From Globomyces pollinis-pini (taxonomy: Eukaryota > Chytridiomycota > Chytridiomycetes > Rhizophydiales > Globomycetaceae): a DNA stretch of 64,000 nt. The notes under the pieces were generated by a model, which was given only the letters and a program-made list of their open reading frames with translations, was not told the DNA's origin and made no database searches. A program made the translations under genes and the position numbers. Where the stretch lies: assembly GCA_025399215.1 (NCBI GenBank), contig MU621138.1:19987-83986 (forward strand), written 5' to 3'. Positions within the stretch are counted from its first letter, which is position 1, and every line of letters starts with the position of its first letter. This document shows positions 11,947-22,822 of this stretch, one piece after another.

Positions 11947-13156
11947 ATGCAGTGTAACGAGCTCGATGATGAAAGCTCAAAGAAAACCGCTAAACAACTT
12001 AAAGAAGAATCACAAAAGATCGATCTATTTCTGAAGAAGGAAAAACAAAGGTACGAAGAATTACAACGAGAACCAAAACTTCTTATTCTTGGATCGTCTG
12101 ACTCTGGAAAAACCACTTTTTTGAAACAATTAAAGATATTACATAATATTGGGTTTTCCAAAGAAGAATTGGAAGCATACAAAGAATGCGCGCTATTGAG
12201 CGTCATCACCACAGCAGAGCAAATCATATCCGAATGCGACAAAGATATACAAATAAAGTATGATGCAATTACAAGGCATCTAGCAGTGGAGCCGAGTCCA
12301 TATAGTTTCTTTCCACTCCAGATATCCGAGGAATTGTATAGCTTTTGGCAAGAAGATACAGTTCAATCAAAATACCAAGTAATGGAGTCTAATTTCCCGC
12401 CAACTCTACCTCAGTAATCCTTTTAATTTTAACGCTTGTTTAGTTTCTTTACCATCATTCGAGAACTGTCCAATCCACAATACACGTTAAATAACAAGGG
12501 TAATAGAAACATAATTGATATCAAGATATTTTGCTCCTTCGAGCAAGTACCAAGTCCATTTCAGATACAGTGATTAAACATGATGGAAATACTATTCACT
12601 TTTATGATGTTAGTGGTCTTAAATATCATCGAAAGCAGTGGGTACCATACTTTCAGGATGTACTTTCTATAGTCTTTCTGGTTTCCTTATCATCTTACGA
12701 TCAAGTGATGGTAGAAGATGGCAAAACAAATAGAATGATGGATGCCATACAACTCTTTGGACATATTGTAAATCATCCATTACTGGAAAAACCTGATACG
12801 ATTCTATTTTTTAACAAACGGGACTTGTATGAAAAGAAAATCAAAACAGTACCGATTATAGATCATTTCAAAGAGTATCCAGGTATAGTTTGATTTACTA
12901 AAATATAGGTAACAAGAGTTATTCCTCACATTTTTAGGCAAAGCTAGTAGTGCATCTGAAGGAGTTAAATTCTTTAAAGGACTTTTCTATGAGATGCAAA
13001 TGAAAAAAGACAAACCAATCAGTTTTCACGTCACTTGTTGTACAGACACAGGAGCGATGAAAGTTATTTGCTCAAATGTTATGTAAGATTACAGTTGCTT
13101 TTATGTATAGTACAAGTATAGTTACCAGACAAGCTCAAGGTGTGGGTCTTATATGA
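11947..13156 (+). CDS. Divergent Galpha-like GTPase 1 (switch II Q-to-L)
   Basis: Introns at 12414-12443, 12500-12525 (acceptor AAG), 12883-12937 (a double-length one) and 13082-13109 give about 356 residues. Features in order: a start MQC, so no Gly2 for myristoylation but a Cys3 that could be palmitoylated; P-loop GSSDSGKTT; an all-helical domain of about 115 residues; switch I LLRASTKSIS with the Arg and Mg-binding Thr; switch II DVSGLKYHRKQW; NKRD; VTCCTDTGAM; and a tail ending GVGLI. The Gln that positions water for GTP hydrolysis in Galpha is Leu here. It is the first of three tandem copies. The role is unknown; it probably signals in a constitutively GTP-bound form or needs another turnover mechanism. 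Confidence 0.85.
12883..12937 (+). other. Double-length intron, possibly two abutting mini-introns
   Basis: In Galpha-like gene 1, between GAGTATCCAG and GCAAAGCTAG, 55 nt split into GT..AG units of 26 nt (branch-like ttactaaa) and 29 nt. The paralogs have a single 25-31-nt intron at the same codon. Confidence 0.55.
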
Positions 13157-13390
13157 TTATCTGTCAACCTGACTTTTAAAATTCTTGAATCCATTGTCTT
13201 TCAAATAAATCTTGTAAAAGAACTGAACTCTTGAGATTAACCAAGTACCCTTTCGAGCGTTGTGTATAGTTAGTTAGCAGTACAAATAAATATTGATTTT
13301 ATACTGGACCAGAGAGACGGAATTTGGGGTGGATCAGACCTCCATTTGTTTGTCATTGTCACCTATACACTTTCTCCCAATCTCAACCCC

Positions 13391-14596
13391 ATGAAATCAT
13401 CGTATGAATAGCAATTGAAATAACCAATAGGAAACGCTCACCATCTGGTAGTACTAGTCCCCAATCAACATCAATAAAACGGGAGAATTCAAAAATATTG
13501 AATGAATACCTAAAGGAAGAGAAACTCAATTTCGAAAGATTAAAAAAGGAACCGAAATTATTATTACTCGGATCATCAGATTCTGGGAAATCAACGTTTT
13601 TAAAACAACTCAAAATATTGCATGGAAATGGATTTTCTGAAGAAGAATTCAAAAGTGCAAAGCAATGTGCTTTAGGAAACATTGGATATTTAATGGAAAC
13701 TCTTTTACCGAAATGTCAAGGGATTGTGGAATTGGAGAAATACTCGTCAGATATTTTACAATATCTTGCAGATGATCCTGGACCTTTTGATGCATTCCCA
13801 TTAATTATTTTAAAGGCTATTAATATGACTTGGAATAATCCTGATTTTAAAGCAAAGTTTAGTGAATTTGAAAATGATTACCCTCCTACACTCCCTCAGT
13901 AATTGAATATTTTATGTTGATTCTAGCTTTTTGGAGAAAATTAATGCATTTGGATCACCAAGTTATGTGGTCACTAATGATGGTAATATTTATCTTTTAA
14001 TGTTTATATTAGATGTCCTTCTATCGCGTTATGTTACTCAAACAATCAGTGAATCAATTTTTCAGATAAATGAGCTTCGTCTACATATTTATGACGTTAG
14101 TGGTTTAAAATACCATCGAAAACAGTGGCTTCCATACTTTGATGATGTTCTATCAATTGTATTTATTGTATCAAGTTCATCTTATGATCAACTTTTGATT
14201 GAAGATGGGAAAACAAACCGAATGCAAGATGCGTTGGACCTATTTGAATTTATTTTAAACCACCCTTTGTTAGAGAAACCTGATATGATACTCTTCTTTA
14301 ACAAAAAAGATCTATTTGAGAAGAAAGTCAAGAAAGCACCAATCAAAAAATATTTCCCTGATTATAAAGGTATATTGAACTATTTTAATACCCTTTTAGG
14401 AAGAGATGGAAGTGTTTCTGAAGGCTTGGAATTTTTTCAACAGTTGTTTTTAAGTAAGAAACATGAGAAACTGGGCAAGAAGTTTATACGTGTTCATCAT
14501 ACATGTTGCACGGATTCTCAGGCAATGAATTCAATCATACAAACCGTTATATTATCTATTAACAAGAATGCAATTTATGATTTGGGTGTGATATAG
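13391..14596 (+). CDS. Divergent Galpha-like GTPase 2 (switch II Q-to-L)
   Basis: Introns at 13402-13430, 13899-13926, 13983-14012 and 14370-14399 close to 362 residues. The protein starts MKSSKRSPSGSTSPQ, a Ser-rich N-terminus without Gly2. The P-loop is GSSDSGKST, followed by FLKQLKILHGNGFSEEE as in Galpha. The helical domain is of normal length. Switch I reads LLSRYVTQTIS with Arg and Thr kept. Switch II is DVSGLKYHRKQW, switch III keeps EDGKTNRM, then come NKKD, HTCCTDSQAM and a tail NAIYDLGVI. The tail matches the receptor-binding end of canonical Galpha (LKDxGLx). The copy on either side has the same orientation and intron layout. Confidence 0.88.
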
Positions 14597-15050
14597 TATG
14601 GTATATGTGTCTAATAAATCAACCTGAACGTGTAATAAGTTTCCAACCTGAAAGTGTAATGATTCTTGAAGTTATTTCCGTACGAATCGGTCGTCTGATG
14701 ATGTAAACTATTAAATACTATGGAATCTCCATGCTGAGTGTTTGTGGATAAAATGGTTTTGTTTGATATTAAACATATCTTTCTAGTAATCCCAATAAGT
14801 AGAATGGATCATAAAGCTACTATGAAGTATCTTATTTCTTAATTTATAGTCAAGTTCGTCACTGGTATCGTTTCGAAGTTGTGTTGCGGGAGACGAAAAC
14901 ATGTAAGTTTTAAGAATTTGATTGACATTATACAGATTAAATGTATTTATTGTAGTATGATTAACGTAAAGAAATTAGATGGAATTGAATCGTAAAATAA
15001 GCTTTTTTCATATAATACTCGTAGACCAATCCTACCACGTTCAGAAACTC
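14597..15050. other. Intergenic region between Galpha-like copies 2 and 3
   Basis: No gene is visible. Two GT..AG mini-intron-like stretches lie near 14899-14957, so a 5' leader exon of copy 3 is possible. A repeated short phrase (aacctgaacgtgtaat and aacctgaaagtgtaat, about 14622-14661) is the only repeat noticed. Confidence 0.4.
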
Positions 15051-16396
15051 ATGGGAAACTATCACATCGAAAAGCATCTTTTGCGAGGTATTAATTCAAA
15101 AATATCAAATTCATTGATTAGTACAAACGGATCTAGAACAGATTTATTTGCACAGAATTCTACCAATGCAACGAATAAATATAATGAAGACGTGTAAGGG
15201 TTAGATTGAAACTAAACTACAATTATAGACCACATCATTCGAATTCATTAACCAAATCTAAAAGTCAAAGATTGGAATCGAAAAAGATTGACGCTTATCT
15301 AGCGCAAGAGAAGATCATTTATGAACAATTACAAAAAGAACCGAAATTACTGGTTTTGGGTCCATCAGATTCTGGGAAATCAACGTTTATCAAGCAATTA
15401 AAGATACTGTATGGAAATGGATTTACAAATGAAGAATTATTGTTTGCAAAACAACAATGTCTCTCAAATATCTTGAACTATTCAGAACTATTCATATCCA
15501 AATGTAACAACGATATTCAAACCGAATATGAAAGTATTGTTGATTTTGCTGCTTGTAATAATGGACCATTTGATTGTTTCCCATCCGATTTAGCCAATTC
15601 TATAGATGCAATGTGGAAGAACCATGATATTAAAGTGGTAGTTGCCGAGCTGGGTCAAAATATCCCAATAACGACACCATTGTATTCTTCATCTGATACT
15701 CACCTGTAGTTTTTTCGACAAGATCAAGATATTGGCACAAAAAGAATACCATATGACTAATGAAGGTAATTCATAGATTTCCTAATTGTATAGATATGTT
15801 GTTGTTGCGTAGGGTGACAACCTGTATTTCTGATATAGTCTTAACAGTGGAAAACTCCAATATACATTTCTACGATGTAAGTGGATTAAAACATCATCGA
15901 AAACAATGGATACCTTACTTTCAAGATACACTCAGTATTATATTCATAGTGGATATATCCTGTTATGATCAGACGATGGTTGAGGATAATTCAATCAATC
16001 GAATGGTAGATTCACTAGAACTTTTCCAATTCATCGTCACTCATCCTTTACTAACGAATCCCGATGTTTTCTTGTTCTTCAACAAATCCGATTTGTTCCA
16101 AGCAAAAATTAAACGTGTATATCTTGATTTGTACTTTCCTGAATTTAAGGGTACACTTGAAAATATTAAAGAGTAGGTAAAAGAGGAAGTGCAAAAGATG
16201 CACTACGGTTTTTTGAAGATCTGTTCAAGAGCAAAGAAACAACCAAGAAACGATTTATTTCTGTTAATCTGACTTCAAATACTGATACCAATGCAATGAA
16301 ATCCATCACCAGTGATCTTTTGTAATTACTTTTGTTGATAATTTTGATAGGATAACGATAAAAAAAATGCAGTTGAAAAAATTAGGAATGATTTAA
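15051..16396 (+). CDS. Divergent Galpha-like GTPase 3 (switch II Q-to-L)
   Basis: Introns at 15194-15228, 15682-15709, 15766-15793, 16151-16176 and 16322-16350 give 399 residues from the ATG at 15051. This start yields MGNYHIEK, the only copy with Gly2. An in-frame upstream ATG at 14979 is possible. The N-terminal extension is Ser/Asn-rich. The P-loop is GPSDSGKST, switch I LLRRVTTCIS, switch II DVSGLKHHRKQW, then NKSD. The guanine-ring loop is altered to LTSNTDTNAM, lacking the usual TC[AC]T. The tail is LKKLGMI. It lies 25 bp from the stop of the convergent esterase gene. Confidence 0.87.
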
Positions 16397-16421
16397 TATA
16401 TTGGAAATGTAAGATTGTAGT

Positions 16422-18664
16422 TTAACGACCAAATCCTAATCTACTAGCCATTGAGGCTCTCCTACGTAGTAGCAATGAGTTTTCTGATATCTCTTGCATT
16501 TCAGATATCATAATACTTGTAATTTCAGATGTTTCATCATGTGTATCCTCTTTCAATAACTCGCCAATCCATCCTGTCAAAAGTGATACCGCTTGTTTGG
16601 CTTCAGGAAGAAAATGAATCATTTGGAAAATCCCATGTGACATTCCTGGTAACACTTTTACCTTGACCATTTTATGTGGATCATTAGAAAATAAGTGATG
16701 ATCAATATCTTCCTCGATAGGTTCATCAAAAGCTAAACGAAGATGATCAGATGTGCCTGTTGGTGAATTAAGAGTTCTATCACGAACTCTCTCCCATTCT
16801 AATCTAGCCTTTCGTTTCGCATCTCGTAATCTTTCAGCAAAAATGACTAATCTTTTAACTCAAAGTCAAGTTACCAGTATCATCCACCAATGGGTCTTTT
16901 TCACCACAAAGGAAATATGTCTTGGGGAATTGAGCCAAAATAGTTTCCGGAGCCAGCAATGGACTTAAATAGTAATCTTGATTGACATATATTTTGGTTG
17001 GAGATTTGGCCAGATACATGATCGCCATAGCACGTAAAACTATTGTCATTAATCATCACTGATTACATTCAGGTCGGATAATACGATCATTAAAGAATGA
17101 CATTCGACTAGATTGACTCAATCCCGATCTAATTTTGGGGGCTTCGGGTGGAGAATCAAGAATTTTTGGTTTCAACTTGTTAAACCAAGAAGGTGAATCT
17201 AAACGATAAGAACGACTGATATTACTGTCAACTTGATCTGTTAAAATATTCACCGCCTTAGGAGCTTCATTAGTTCTTAATGGATCTCTCATATTTAGTT
17301 CGGTTTTAGTCCTGATAAAGGTATCCATTTCAACTGTAGATTCTGATCTTAACAGGTCCAAATGATCATCAGACATCCTAACATTACGATATAAATTTTA
17401 TACCAACAAGCCATATCAAAAGATAGACATGGATAATTCAAAATTAAGGCATTGGGTACACGTATCTACAATACTGTTAATAAACGACTGTTACATGTTT
17501 CAAATTAAACTCTAAGCATTTCATTACAACTCCTGTACATAAATTGCCTCCCCTAACACATGTTAGAAATTAAGAAACTTACGCAGAATCACCAATCATA
17601 ATAATTTTAATTGGATCTTTTTTCTTGCTATTTTTTGAATCATGAGAGTACCATCCCTCCAACCCAATACATTTTCCATTAGTTTCAACTACTTGTCGAT
17701 ATGCATCAAAGCATTCTTCAATTGCCCAAGGGTAGGGGAATTCTGGTGCTTTTCCGTAATCAATACTGACAACTGGGATTTTAAGTTCTCGAGCCCATGA
17801 TGATAGATAATCATCGTGGTTTTTTGGATGCATTGTAACAAATCCTCCACCTACTTTTAATGTTTTTGATAGATGTACCTGGAATGTTGAAAATTATTTG
17901 AGTAGCCTTTTTCAATTCTTCATAGGTTCCTGGAAAATACAGACGTGCTTTGACATCAGGCAATTTATCCAAGTTGAAAGATGAATGAGTATCTGTTGGA
18001 CGTTTAAAAGTGATGTCTTTTCTGATCTTGAGATACCCTACAAGGTTAATAACAGACATTTTGACACAAGATGTTTGAATTTGATAAAATAAGATGTTTA
18101 AAATACTAACCTCTGTCAAAATAGGTCAACGCGTACAAATATGGATTGGTAGATTTTTCCCATGACGTTCTCATCACTTGAATTGTTTCTGGATAACGCT
18201 TTACTTTTTCATGGGCAGCTTCAGGGAAGAACATATAAAAAACAGTGAAAACTACTGAAAGTAAATCTCTAATCCATTTCGTTTTATAGTGCATAGCGGT
18301 GAAAAATCCGGCGTCCATTGCACACATCAACCAAGTTGCCCTAAAAAAGTTTCTAGTATACATTTTAGCTAAAGGCTCTGGAGCGCTGAATGATAAGAGA
18401 AATGACATGATTACTTCAACCACAACAGTAGAAATGAATTTTTCAAAACATGACTGATGGTGAGAGTGCCAAGTATAATTTTCCAAGCTGGGTAACGAGA
18501 AAATCGCTTATTTAAAGTCCTGAGAATATTTGGGGGACGATGTTTGTTTTTTAAAATGTAATATCTAACAATGAAGGTCAAGAAACTTACGCTACCAGAG
18601 TGGTAAAAATGACTTCACCCCGTTTCCAGGCAGAAGAAGGACGTCCTAGAATATGATCCAACAT
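16422..18664 (-). CDS. Hormone-sensitive lipase-type alpha/beta hydrolase
   Basis: Nine introns (26-35 nt, plus one of 73 nt) give a closed frame of 646 residues. The N-terminus (MLDHILGRPSSAWKRGEV) leads into hydrophobic segments and a helical region of about 200 residues. The catalytic domain has an oxyanion motif IPGGGFV, SIDYGKAPEFPYP, the nucleophile elbow GDSAGGN, the Asp in GEKDPLVDD and the His in GMSHGIFQM. This order is that of the HSL branch of the GDXG family, which hydrolyses acylglycerols or sterol esters. A segment of about 110 residues with Ser/Asp-rich composition (LLRSESTVEMDTF and onward) sits between nucleophile and Asp, as in the regulatory insert of HSL, and may be phosphorylated. 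Confidence 0.85.
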
Positions 18665-18904
18665 CGGGGTGAATAAGATTGGGAAAGAATGAAGATGAAA
18701 ATTGACCTCGTGATTTGGTGGGGAAATACTATTGAGGTCAAGCAAATGTCAAATCAATAAACGAATGAAACCGAAAAATTATTTATTCGTTTGCAGTCAT
18801 GCGAGGAGGAAGGAGGATGAAAATGATATACATCATCAACTCAATCATGCACAGCTTGACGTGTATTAATAAAGTCATCGATAAAAAGGCATATCTATAT
18901 TTAT

Positions 18905-20022
18905 TTATACATTATTGCGCTTTGGTATGTTGTTTGAAAGGGTGGGATCCCGCTTCGATAGTATCTGACTAAGTTGTCGGTAACAATCGTTCAACATCTC
19001 TCGAATTCTACTGACTTCTTTCACACTGTCTCCCATATCTCCTTCCATTTGCAAAATTATACTCTTCAAATCACTAATCTGATGTTCAATCTATAAAATT
19101 TAATATATAAAATGAATACCATAGATGAATTAGGTAGACTGTTCTTCAGTTCTTCAATAATCAAGGTCGCATTTTGCATACTTTTGATTAATTTTACTTT
19201 GATTAGTGCTGACGAAGTTACCAGGATCAATTTTAGCATTTTTTAAGACCAATTGATTAGAAGTTACTTGAAGGTGGTTAATCAATGAATCAAATGCACT
19301 TTGTAACGATGGCAATATACTTATTACATCCCTGAGTGGTTTGTCCTATTGTTAGAGGTCAAATACAAAAATACGTGATATTCCCAAAAATCTCTCATTT
19401 TTAAATTGAACTCCGATTTTTGTTCGTATGATTGGTATGAGTTGACGATTTTTGTAAGATCAACAAATTGGTTATACCGATTTGCTAGTTCTGACTACAA
19501 ATCAAATGATATAAAAAAAATACGTGGTTCGACTGCTTCTCGTTGTTAAATCTGTTGAGCAGAAGCTGTTTAGTAACACTAGTTTGTATCAGTTGAGCTT
19601 TTAAAATAAGTTGTTGGTCATCATCTGATAATACAACTTTATCCCCAGTTACTTTTGGTGCTAATTTTGTACTTGATTTTGCAGTGCTGATCGTTTTTGT
19701 AGGTTGCAACTTTGATGATTCCCTCCGACTAAGATTTGAGGTACTCATTCTGTTTGTTTTTTCGTGATCTTGAAGAATCTTAGCCTTTACATTATTCTCC
19801 TTTCCAAATCCATTCTTTACGTTTAATTTGGTATTATCTGATAGCAGGGTATTTGAATTGGAAAGTATTCTACTTCTCGGTTTTTTCTGAATCGTCTTTG
19901 AAGTATCGTTTCCCTCAACGGGGATATCAGTCTACCATGAGAGTAATGCTTTATACCTTTGGCTTTAACGACTGCATATATCTGGATGGAATCACCTTTC
20001 CTTTTGGTTTTGTGTTTTCCAT
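18905..20022 (-). CDS. Possible augmin HAUS8-like coiled-coil protein
   Basis: The first exon is MENTKPKGKVIPSRYMQSL, resembling the V[IV]xSRYxQ motif near the N-terminus of HAUS8 (Hice1), the microtubule-binding augmin subunit. A 25-nt intron at 19932-19956 follows. A basic Ser/Lys-rich region comes next, then helices (DDQQLILKAQLIQTSVTKQL) placed as in HAUS8, and a coiled coil ending near LSKRDPTLSNN. Exon borders between 19080 and 19500 were not all fixed. The call rests on one short motif plus architecture, so another microtubule-associated coiled-coil protein is possible. Confidence 0.45.
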
Positions 20023-20150
20023 CGTTTGAGAAAATTCAATGGAAAGGTTTGAAAATCAAAGAATCTGGATTTACGAATGACAAAATTATCCTTGATTTTG
20101 TTCTCATATAAAACCTTTATTGGAAAACGGTATAAAGTTCAACCTGATCT

Positions 20151-20882
20151 ATGGATTACCACGTCACTTTTGAGGAGTGGAGAGAGTTAAATATGTCAAT
20201 GCGAACAAGAGTCAATGCGAGAATCTAGGGAACAAGCAACTTGTCATTCCTTTGAATAATTCAATGACGGTAGGTTACTTATCTAGCTAAACAATTAGAT
20301 TATTGATATTCATGATTCATATTCAAGTGAAGTAACTAGAATCTCTACTTATTTTAAAGGTATTTATATGATCAACTGATGTATCTAAAGGAATCTGACT
20401 TGTTTTCAACGTCGAATTCATATGACCATCCAATCTTCAGAATATCAAAACTACTATCTGAAATTGACTTTGACACTGACAGAAATGTAAGCTGATCACT
20501 ATTATCACTAATTGACTATTTAAAGCAGTTTTTGGCAGATATTCTATCATCAATAACAATCCATGATATGATAGATCTATTGAAATGTAAAGAACAGGAG
20601 TTGAACAATGTAAAAGCTAATTTGCGAACATCAAGAGAGTGCGCAAAGGATCTATCCCATAATATCAAAATGCTGCTACGAGAAAAAGAACTTGATCGTA
20701 ACAGTAATACATTCAATGAAGATTCTTGTCAGGTTAGACACCTGTGCTGATTATTGTAGACGCACCGCAAATTGATTGATCAATTGAAGTGTATGGAAAA
20801 GGAATTAGAGTCTGTTAAATTAAAGAATAATGAGTTGGTAGCGCAGTTAAAACAACGGGAATGTAAAATTGGCGGAATTTAA
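20151..20882 (+). CDS. Coiled-coil protein, possibly ADIP/Msd1-like
   Basis: Exons recognised: a short MDYHVTFEEWRELN start; YDQLMYLKESDLFS through EIDFDTDRN; FLADILSSITIHDMIDLL with a long coiled coil; and, after a 27-nt intron, THRKLIDQLKCMEKELES to the stop. The order of a small helical head ending near an ILSSI motif and then a coiled coil recalls SSX2IP/ADIP/Msd1 centrosomal proteins. The similarity is weak. The first intron(s), between about 20210 and 20370, are unresolved. Confidence 0.35.
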
Positions 20883-21038
20883 GAATCTCGTTCAATATTC
20901 CGAAATCCTTTAATATATTTGTCCATACATAAATTTAACTATTTGGAATCTTGTGGATATGTCCGAATTAACCTCGAATGGAAAAAAGGGACTCGATAAT
21001 TTGATTGAAAATCTTGACGTATTAGGAAAGTTGGAAAC

Positions 21039-22574
21039 ATGAGAAGGAAAACTAGTCGAGCAGTATCTGTCTTAATAATCCTGATCTTATTGGCCATCTC
21101 AAATCCCCCTCCATTGGATTATCACCGGAACTATAACCTTGAAAACTATGGTATTATTAGTATTACAATCCCAAAATCAAATGATAGAAATTTAAATACA
21201 CAAGTAGGAATTCTTTATAACTGGATCTCACTTGACCTGTTTACAAAATTTCAAGATCATCCACATTGTGTTAATGGAATCATGCTTCAAAAATGCTTAT
21301 GCTATCCTAGCTGGCAAGGACGAAACTGTGATAAGAAAATGAAGGGATTTAAATCATTATATGATTTGAGCGTGCGGATTGTAGAGAAAGTCAATCAAAT
21401 AATGAACATAGACGTTAAAGTTCCGAAAGGATTAGTTGGCAGTCAGTTTCGGAAGCAAAGGAAGAATTTAGAGAAGCGTAGCGTGCTTCTAAAAACTACA
21501 GCTCGATTAGTCAATTTGTGGTGCAACGTGATGGATTCTATAATGGAAACATTGAGAACTCAATTCACTGTCATATACGACATATCACAGAGATTCAATG
21601 AAATACTGATTACAAGTATGACATCTGTTCGAAGCTCTACTGAATATGGACAGCTAATGTTGGAATTTCGTAGCTTGATTGTGGACCTGACTAGAGATAT
21701 TTACAACACTCAAATTCAGTCTTACTCAAAAACTAAATCGGCTTTCCAATTACACTATGAAACATTTATCCCGGCTCTCAAGGATTTAGTGGATTTGGCT
21801 TCCTCCTCCTCGAAGTTTATGACTGAATACAAGATTCTATCAACATTATGTTCTCAGCAAATCTTTCATTTCATGATGGTATTCACAATTATTGATATGA
21901 TTTTACTTTTTCAAACTTGGGTCTTTTTGCTTTGGAAGTTTGGCCAGATCTTCTCAAACAATTTTCACTGGAAAATGAAACGCATTGCTACAATGACAGT
22001 CTATGACGTTACCGATCATCATCGATACTTTACAATTATTTTTTTACATTTTAGCAATCCATTTACGTACTCATTCTTGTGTTTGATATCTGTTCAATAT
22101 GTCACTCTGCCTAAATTATATGAATTATTACAATTAGAAACTTTTTTAATATTCTTAATTACTTCTTGTGTTTTAAATTCGATCATGATATTGTATCTTA
22201 ATTCTTCTGTCTTCTGTAAATTCCAAAACACATATGGCACTTTTAACTTGTTATCCACCATTATTTCATTCATGGTCGCCGCCGAACCGTTGAATTGGAG
22301 ACTGCTTATTGTCCATTTATTCATTTTGCTAGTTTTCAGAAGTCAAACAACCTTGAAAAGCAACTTTTTTAGCTTGTATGTTGGGATATTATTCTATATG
22401 ATTATTATACAACTTCCACTCCTCCAGGACAGATTGATTTTGTTGAATGATATTGTTGTTGAACAGATCGCGAATTTCAAGGGAGATATACAAGAGTTGC
22501 AGTCACGATGGCTAACCGTGGGAGGTTTACTATCGCGCAGTCAAGAATTTGCGATTAAAAAGTTATGGGGCTAG
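21039..22574 (+). CDS. Intronless polytopic membrane protein with EGF-like motif
   Basis: One uninterrupted frame codes for 511 residues, unusual beside intron-rich neighbours. A hydrophobic N-terminus (VSVLIILILLAIS) suggests a signal peptide or anchor. At about residues 76-99 a short Cys cluster (CVNGIMLQKCLCYPSWQGRNC) resembles a single EGF-like domain. A helical stretch of about 180 residues follows. From about residue 270 come five or six hydrophobic segments, including FLIFLITSCVLNSIMILYL and IGILFYMIIIQLPLL-like runs. I do not recognise the family. The layout of signal, Cys-rich part, helices and terminal TM cluster loosely recalls KAR5/GEX1 karyogamy proteins. An upstream ATG at about 20960 is in another frame. 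Confidence 0.6.
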   Translation: MRRKTSRAVSVLIILILLAISNPPPLDYHRNYNLENYGIISITIPKSNDRNLNTQVGILYNWISLDLFTKFQDHPHCVNGIMLQKCLCYPSWQGRNCDKKMKGFKSLYDLSVRIVEKVNQIMNIDVKVPKGLVGSQFRKQRKNLEKRSVLLKTTARLVNLWCNVMDSIMETLRTQFTVIYDISQRFNEILITSMTSVRSSTEYGQLMLEFRSLIVDLTRDIYNTQIQSYSKTKSAFQLHYETFIPALKDLVDLASSSSKFMTEYKILSTLCSQQIFHFMMVFTIIDMILLFQTWVFLLWKFGQIFSNNFHWKMKRIATMTVYDVTDHHRYFTIIFLHFSNPFTYSFLCLISVQYVTLPKLYELLQLETFLIFLITSCVLNSIMILYLNSSVFCKFQNTYGTFNLLSTIISFMVAAEPLNWRLLIVHLFILLVFRSQTTLKSNFFSLYVGILFYMIIIQLPLLQDRLILLNDIVVEQIANFKGDIQELQSRWLTVGGLLSRSQEFAIKKLWG

Positions 22575-22822
22575 CACATGGCTGATCAAGGCGTTAAATA
22601 TAAATGATTAGGATGGAATTGAACGTGTTTTTAAATAGATAAAGTGATGACTCCAATGAATCGCATATATGATGCAATATCTTTCAAAATCCAATATTTT
22701 TTTCGATCCAATTCCTTGAGATTCTTGACTAATTAATTGAAACAAATGTTTTGATTGGGTGGGCGGAGAGTCACGTGATCTTGTTTTGACTAAATTTCTA
22801 AATCTCTTTCAACCTTCCAAAA

